From NCBI RefSeq assembly GCF_013488205.1, contig NZ_CP040908.1:527501-591500 (forward strand): a DNA stretch of 64,000 nucleotides, read 5' to 3'. Every line of letters begins with the position of its first letter. The stretch's first letter is position 1. The position numbers were made by a program, and so were the translations under genes. Shown piece by piece: positions 59,313 to 64,000 of the stretch. The notes under the pieces were generated by a model. The model worked only from the letters and a program-made list of their open reading frames with translations. It was not told where the DNA came from and did not search any database. The DNA comes from Empedobacter falsenii. Lineage in GTDB: Bacteria; Bacteroidota; Bacteroidia; Flavobacteriales; Weeksellaceae.

Positions 59313-60635
59313 ATGAAATTATCTAAAAAACATTATACATTTATTTTTTCTTTTGCATTGATTGTTTTGGTTGCATTGCAAGCCTATTATATCTACAATT
59401 CGTATCGTTTGATAGAAAAAGATATGAATAAAGAGGCGTCTGAAATTGCTTTGAAAGTTGCAGATGAAATGAATCAAATCCAGAAAGTAATCGATGAAGA
59501 TAATTTGATTAATAGTTTTAAGATGTTATCACATGAAAAGGATAAACAGTTTGATGAACTGAATGTTATTCGTTTTAAAATAAATAATAATCATCAAATA
59601 TTTACGTCTAAAGTAGATTCGTTAGTGGATTTTTATTCCAAAGGAGAGAATTATCAAATTGCGCTGAAAATGGAAATTTATTCTATTTATGATGAAATCA
59701 ATAATAAGGAATTATTACCTAACAAACCGTTGGTTATGTATCGTACATCATCCAAAATAAATCATCCAAAATCGATTAATCAAAGCGTATGGAGTTCCGA
59801 TGATATTAGTAATCAAAAAGATTCTGATTTAGGAATTGATGAAAGTGTACGACATAAATACAAAGTGAAATCACAAACGTATTATGAGTTATTAAATCTT
59901 AAATTTTTAATTCTCAAAAAAATTATTCCTTTAATCATTGTGAGTTTGTTGATTGTTGGATTAATTGTCTTTTTGTATTGGAAAAGCCTTAAAAATTTAT
60001 CGAGACAAGAAGAAAAAATCAATCAATTACATTTGACAATAGATTCTATTGCGCATGAATTGAATACGCCAATTACGACGATGAAATTTGCTCTGCATCA
60101 AGTTCAACATCAAGAAACGAAACAAATGATGAATCGACAAATTAATCGTTTGGAGCAAACTGTCGATTCTATTTTTGTAAAAAATGACGAAAATTCTGAG
60201 TTGTTAGATGAGGTTATTTTGAGTGAAATTATTCAAAATATTCAGCTTCAATATCCAGAAGTTAAACTTATTCATCAAAGTATTTTCGAGAAAAATAATG
60301 TATTAAGAACAAAAGATTTTCAACAAATAGCTCAGAATTTGATTGAAAATTCAGTGAAATATGGCGCTTCTGAAATTGTATTAAACTTTAAATTTCAAAA
60401 AGAAATAAAATTGAGTTTTTCGGATAATGGAATTGGAATTCCAACGAATGATTTGTCATTTATTTTTGATAAATATTATCGTGTAAACCGTTCTGTTAAC
60501 CAAAATGTAAGCGGTTTGGGTGTTGGATTATTTTTGGTCAAGAATACAATCGAACGATATTTAGGAACAATTAGCGTTCAGAATAATAAAGACAAAGGTG
60601 TTCAATTTTTAATCGTTTTGCAGAATGAAAACTAA
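59313..60635 (+). CDS. sensor histidine kinase
   Basis: The 440-residue kinase has a membrane helix at about 8-27, a periplasmic sensor of about 175 residues, and a second helix at about 204-223. A HisKA domain follows with His248 in SIAHELNTPITTMKFAL, and an HATPase domain from about 330: NLIENSVKYG (N box), FSDNGIGIP (G1), FDKYYR (F box) and GLGVGLFLVKN (G2). No HAMP domain is clear. The periplasmic sensor is not recognised. Its 3' end overlaps the response regulator by 11 bp. Confidence 0.95.
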   Translation: MKLSKKHYTFIFSFALIVLVALQAYYIYNSYRLIEKDMNKEASEIALKVADEMNQIQKVIDEDNLINSFKMLSHEKDKQFDELNVIRFKINNNHQIFTSKVDSLVDFYSKGENYQIALKMEIYSIYDEINNKELLPNKPLVMYRTSSKINHPKSINQSVWSSDDISNQKDSDLGIDESVRHKYKVKSQTYYELLNLKFLILKKIIPLIIVSLLIVGLIVFLYWKSLKNLSRQEEKINQLHLTIDSIAHELNTPITTMKFALHQVQHQETKQMMNRQINRLEQTVDSIFVKNDENSELLDEVILSEIIQNIQLQYPEVKLIHQSIFEKNNVLRTKDFQQIAQNLIENSVKYGASEIVLNFKFQKEIKLSFSDNGIGIPTNDLSFIFDKYYRVNRSVNQNVSGLGVGLFLVKNTIERYLGTISVQNNKDKGVQFLIVLQNEN

Positions 60636-61302
60636 ATTAATTTTAGTAGAAGATGATCAAGATTTGGGAACAGTTCTCAAACAATATCTCGAATTTTCTG
60701 ATTTTGAAGTGACTTGGTTTGATCATCCGCAAAAATTATTGAAGGAAATAGAATTGTTAAAATCAGCTCAATTAATCATTTTTGATGTCATGTTACCAGA
60801 AATTGATGGTTTTTCTTTAGCGAAAAAATTAGCCGAAACCATTACAATTCCCTATTTATTTTTGACAGCTAAGGCGCAAAGTTTTGACCGTGTTTTAGGT
60901 TTGAAATTAGGTGCAGATGATTACATCACAAAACCTTGCGATCCAGAAGAATTGGTTTTGAGAATAAAAAATATTTTGAAAAGAAATCAACCTGTTTTAG
61001 AAGAATTGATTAAAATTGGAACTTATGTTTTTCATCCAAATCAATTGCAATTATCTTATCAAGAAGAAAAATTTCAGTTAACAGAAAAAGAAGCAGAATT
61101 GTTGAGTTTCTTGATTCAGAATAATCAAAAATTAGTGAGCCGTAAAGAGATTTTAGAAAAAATTTGGGGCGAAAACGATTATTTTATGGGTAGAAGTTTG
61201 GATGTTTTTATGACACGTTTGCGCAAATATTTTCAGAACGATGAAACGATAAAATTTGAATCAGTTCGTGGAATTGGGTTTAAAATTAATTTTCCTCTCT
61301 AA
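60625..61302 (+). CDS. OmpR/PhoB-family response regulator
   Basis: The 225-residue regulator has a receiver domain with the acidic pocket Asp10/Asp11 (VEDDQDLG), the phosphorylated Asp54 (IIFDVMLPEIDG), Thr81 and Lys103 (KPCDPEEL). It also has a C-terminal winged-helix Trans_reg_C domain (about 125-225), with LTEKEAELLSFLIQNN, SRKEILEKIWG and MTRLRKYF. It should be phosphorylated by the adjacent kinase, bind the upstream direct repeats, and control its own operon and the divergent receptor. Confidence 0.95.
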   Translation: MKTKLILVEDDQDLGTVLKQYLEFSDFEVTWFDHPQKLLKEIELLKSAQLIIFDVMLPEIDGFSLAKKLAETITIPYLFLTAKAQSFDRVLGLKLGADDYITKPCDPEELVLRIKNILKRNQPVLEELIKIGTYVFHPNQLQLSYQEEKFQLTEKEAELLSFLIQNNQKLVSRKEILEKIWGENDYFMGRSLDVFMTRLRKYFQNDETIKFESVRGIGFKINFPL

Positions 61303-61306
61303 AAAT

Positions 61307-61330
61307 AAAGCTGAACAGAAGTTCAGCTTT
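61307..61330. terminator. hairpin between the response regulator and gdhA
   Basis: A 10-bp stem, AAAGCTGAAC with GTTCAGCTTT, loop AGAA. The T-tract is better on the minus strand, so it may mainly end gdhA. Confidence 0.6.
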
Positions 61331-61389
61331 AATAACAAACAATTGAATTCTAAATTCAGTAAAGGGAACCGAATTTTATAAATGGATTT

Positions 61390-62754
<1,365 letters not shown>

Positions 62755-62880
62755 TTATTGATAAAATTACAATTAACAATAAAAAAAATAACATATTTTT
62801 TAAAGTAAACTTTTAATATTTATGAAGTTGATAATTTTGACTACTCAGAATCTTTAGGTTGATAATTTTTGAAACAAAAA

Positions 62881-62901
62881 AAGCAGGAAAATTTCCTGCT
62901 T
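62881..62901 (-). terminator. DUF937 gene terminator
   Basis: A 10-bp palindromic stem (AAGCAGGAAA with TTTCCTGCTT). The minus strand continues into a T-run, so it ends the leftward DUF937 gene. Confidence 0.75.
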
Positions 62902-62938
62902 AATAAATTTTGTATTTTTATTCAGTTTAAGACAAGGC

Positions 62939-63529
62939 TTATTTTTTGAAAAATCCACCCAATAAACTCATAGCATCTCCAATTCCTAATTGTCCGTCAC
63001 CATCTTGGTCTAACAATTTTTCGAAACCACCTAAATTTACTCCACTTTGGTTTGTTTGAGTTGTAGAACCACCAACTAAACCGCCTAATAAACCAGCAAT
63101 TCCATTTGAATCTAATCCAGCAGACTGTTTTTGTTTACCCAAATAGCCCATTACAATTGGTGCAACTAACGCTAAAATTTGAGTAACTTGTGCTGTATTC
63201 AATCCAGATTGTTGAGAAATTGCAGATTCTACATTTTGTTGTTTATTTCCTAAAACGTGACCTAAAATTCCTAATCCATCTTGTTGATTTCCTCCTTGAC
63301 CTAAAAATCCAGAAAGATTATCCAAAATGCTCCCGTCATGTTGATTTAAAGCATTCGAAATTCCTTCAGCACCTCCGCCTTGTGCATTTTTATTTAAAGC
63401 AGACAATAAAAAAGGTACAGCTGCTGCAACAGCAGTTTGAGCTTGAGATTCATTAATCCCTAATTGTTTTGCAGCAGAACCAACAATTTGTTGTCCCATT
63501 GCACCCTGAATTAAATTTGTAAAGTCCAT
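62939..63529 (-). CDS. DUF937 protein with C-terminal EF-hand-like loop
   Basis: The 196-residue protein has DUF937 landmarks: VGSAAKQLGINESQAQTAV at the N-terminus, AAAVPFLLSALNKNAQ, and VLGNKQQNVESAISQQSGLN in the middle. VTQILALVAPIVMGYLGKQ is a hydrophobic helix. The end, LLDQDGDGQLGIGDAMSLLGGF, has the Asp1-Asp3-Asp5...Asp12 pattern of a calcium-binding EF-hand or dockerin loop. The protein is Gln/Gly-rich and probably cytoplasmic, with no signal peptide. Function of DUF937 is unknown. Confidence 0.85.
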   Translation of the reverse strand: MDFTNLIQGAMGQQIVGSAAKQLGINESQAQTAVAAAVPFLLSALNKNAQGGGAEGISNALNQHDGSILDNLSGFLGQGGNQQDGLGILGHVLGNKQQNVESAISQQSGLNTAQVTQILALVAPIVMGYLGKQKQSAGLDSNGIAGLLGGLVGGSTTQTNQSGVNLGGFEKLLDQDGDGQLGIGDAMSLLGGFFKK

Positions 63530-63547
63530 AAGTTTATATTATTTACT

Positions 63548-63555
63548 CAAATATA
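63548..63555 (-). promoter_or_regulatory. -7 promoter element of the DUF937 gene
   Basis: TATATTTG on the minus strand, 18 bp upstream of the start codon at 63529. Confidence 0.55.
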
Positions 63556-63608
63556 CTATTTTTAACAGATTAATTCAGATTAATATTAAGAGTCCTACAA
63601 AGTATTTC

Positions 63609-63616
63609 TATTTTTG
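63609..63616 (+). promoter_or_regulatory. -7 promoter element of the last gene
   Basis: TATTTTTG, 17 bp before ATG 63634. The -33 TTG is not seen. Confidence 0.5.
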
Positions 63617-63633
63617 TACAATCAATTTTGTAA

Positions 63634-64000
63634 ATGAAACAAATAAATCTTTTTTTAGTAATCATTATTGCGGTTTTGGCTTTATTGCCAATCGTTTTAC
63701 CAAGTCGTTTCGATGAAGAAATGCAATATGAATTTGATGCCCCTGTTGGTTTGGTGTACGACGAATTTTATAATCTTCGTCAATTTTCGAAATGGCAACA
63801 ATTTACAGCTGCGGATTCTTTGACAATCAAGAAATTTTCTAATACAAAAGAAGAGGACGAAAATTATATGATTTGGGATTCTGAAGATGCTTCAATTGCT
63901 TCTGGAAAAGTAACGATTGAAAATTTTTCGATAAATCGTTTCGTTAATTATACGATAAAATATGATGGTTGGGAAAAATTAGATAGTCTTAATGTTAAAT
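63634..64000 (+). CDS. SRPBCC/polyketide-cyclase-like membrane-anchored protein, cut by window end
   Basis: Only 122 codons are in the window. The product starts with one hydrophobic helix (MKQINLFLVIIIAVLALLPIV to about residue 25), then FDAPVGLVYDEFYNLRQFSKWQ, a segment like the start of SRPBCC (START-like) lipid-binding domains. It continues with FSNTKEEDENYMIWD and WEKLDS, still open at 64000. The family call is by pattern; the rest of the gene lies outside. Confidence 0.65.
   Translation, partial: MKQINLFLVIIIAVLALLPIVLPSRFDEEMQYEFDAPVGLVYDEFYNLRQFSKWQQFTAADSLTIKKFSNTKEEDENYMIWDSEDASIASGKVTIENFSINRFVNYTIKYDGWEKLDSLNVK

Overview
The window is about 64 kb of a low-GC (roughly one third G+C) bacterial chromosome from the Bacteroidota, class Flavobacteriia. 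The Weeksellaceae (Empedobacter/Chryseobacterium-like) are the best guess. Reasons: promoters of the Bacteroidota type (TTTG, about 19-20 bp, TAnnTTTG), weak or absent Shine-Dalgarno sequences, lineage-typical families (DUF4407, DUF1599, BT_3928-like DoxX proteins, DUF3667, DUF4252, META lipoproteins), ECF sigma/anti-sigma pairs, and an ExbB-ExbD-ExbD-TonB cluster. The genus is inference. No rRNA, tRNA, CRISPR array, prophage or transposase was seen. Almost all of the window is core chromosome with short intergenic gaps and many hairpin terminators, several of them bidirectional.

Layout. 1-3.2 kb: three tandem paralogous secreted proteins, facing a 48-residue Gly-rich peptide gene that resembles a RiPP precursor. 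3.6-4.6 kb: ECF sigma factor and likely anti-sigma. 4.6-6.5 kb (minus): mnmD-prmA-clpS. 6.6-9.2 kb: ilvE, a DUF4407 membrane protein and a small unknown protein. 9.3-13.7 kb: folP (minus), then DUF1599, DoxX-like protein, a lone ABC permease and tpiA. 13.9-15.7 kb: a secreted protein resembling a catalytically dead amidase, and a WYL regulator. 15.8-17.9 kb: topB. 18.2-21.3 kb: exbB-exbD-exbD-tonB. 21.4-32.8 kb: arginine/carbamoyl-phosphate biosynthesis, with argB-argE leftward and GNAT-argR-argG-argC-(S23 insertion)-argD-carA-carB rightward.

32.8-37.1 kb: a DUF3667 gene between REP-like repeat modules, a TIMP-like secreted protein, and tatD-tcdA-helical repeat protein. 37.2-45.6 kb: MFS exporter, asparaginase, envelope proteins (coiled coil, BON-LysM, OmpA), Na+/H+ antiporter, an unknown protein, and an AAA protein with degraded ATPase motifs. 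45.6-49.7 kb (minus): dnaN, pheT, META lipoprotein. 49.9-54.5 kb: GNAT, carbonic anhydrase, giant AsmA-like protein, SDR. 54.6-56.3 kb: a second ECF sigma operon. 56.3-61.3 kb: GNAT, TonB-type outer-membrane beta-barrel protein, and a divergent histidine kinase/response regulator pair. 61.4-64 kb: gdhA, a DUF937 protein, and the start of an SRPBCC-like gene cut by the window end.

Regulation is the richest layer. There is an ARG-box-like operator in front of argR. A leader with hairpins and a 53-codon upstream ORF precedes the GNAT gene. Three GTTAA(T/C) direct repeats with exact 11-bp period lie between the TonB-type receptor and its two-component system. One promoter has its -33 box inside the preceding terminator's T-tract. 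No complete new defence or biosynthetic system is evident. The best unexplained candidates are the peptide plus exported-paralogue locus, the AAA pseudo-ATPase, the S23 element inside the arg operon and the REP-like modules.
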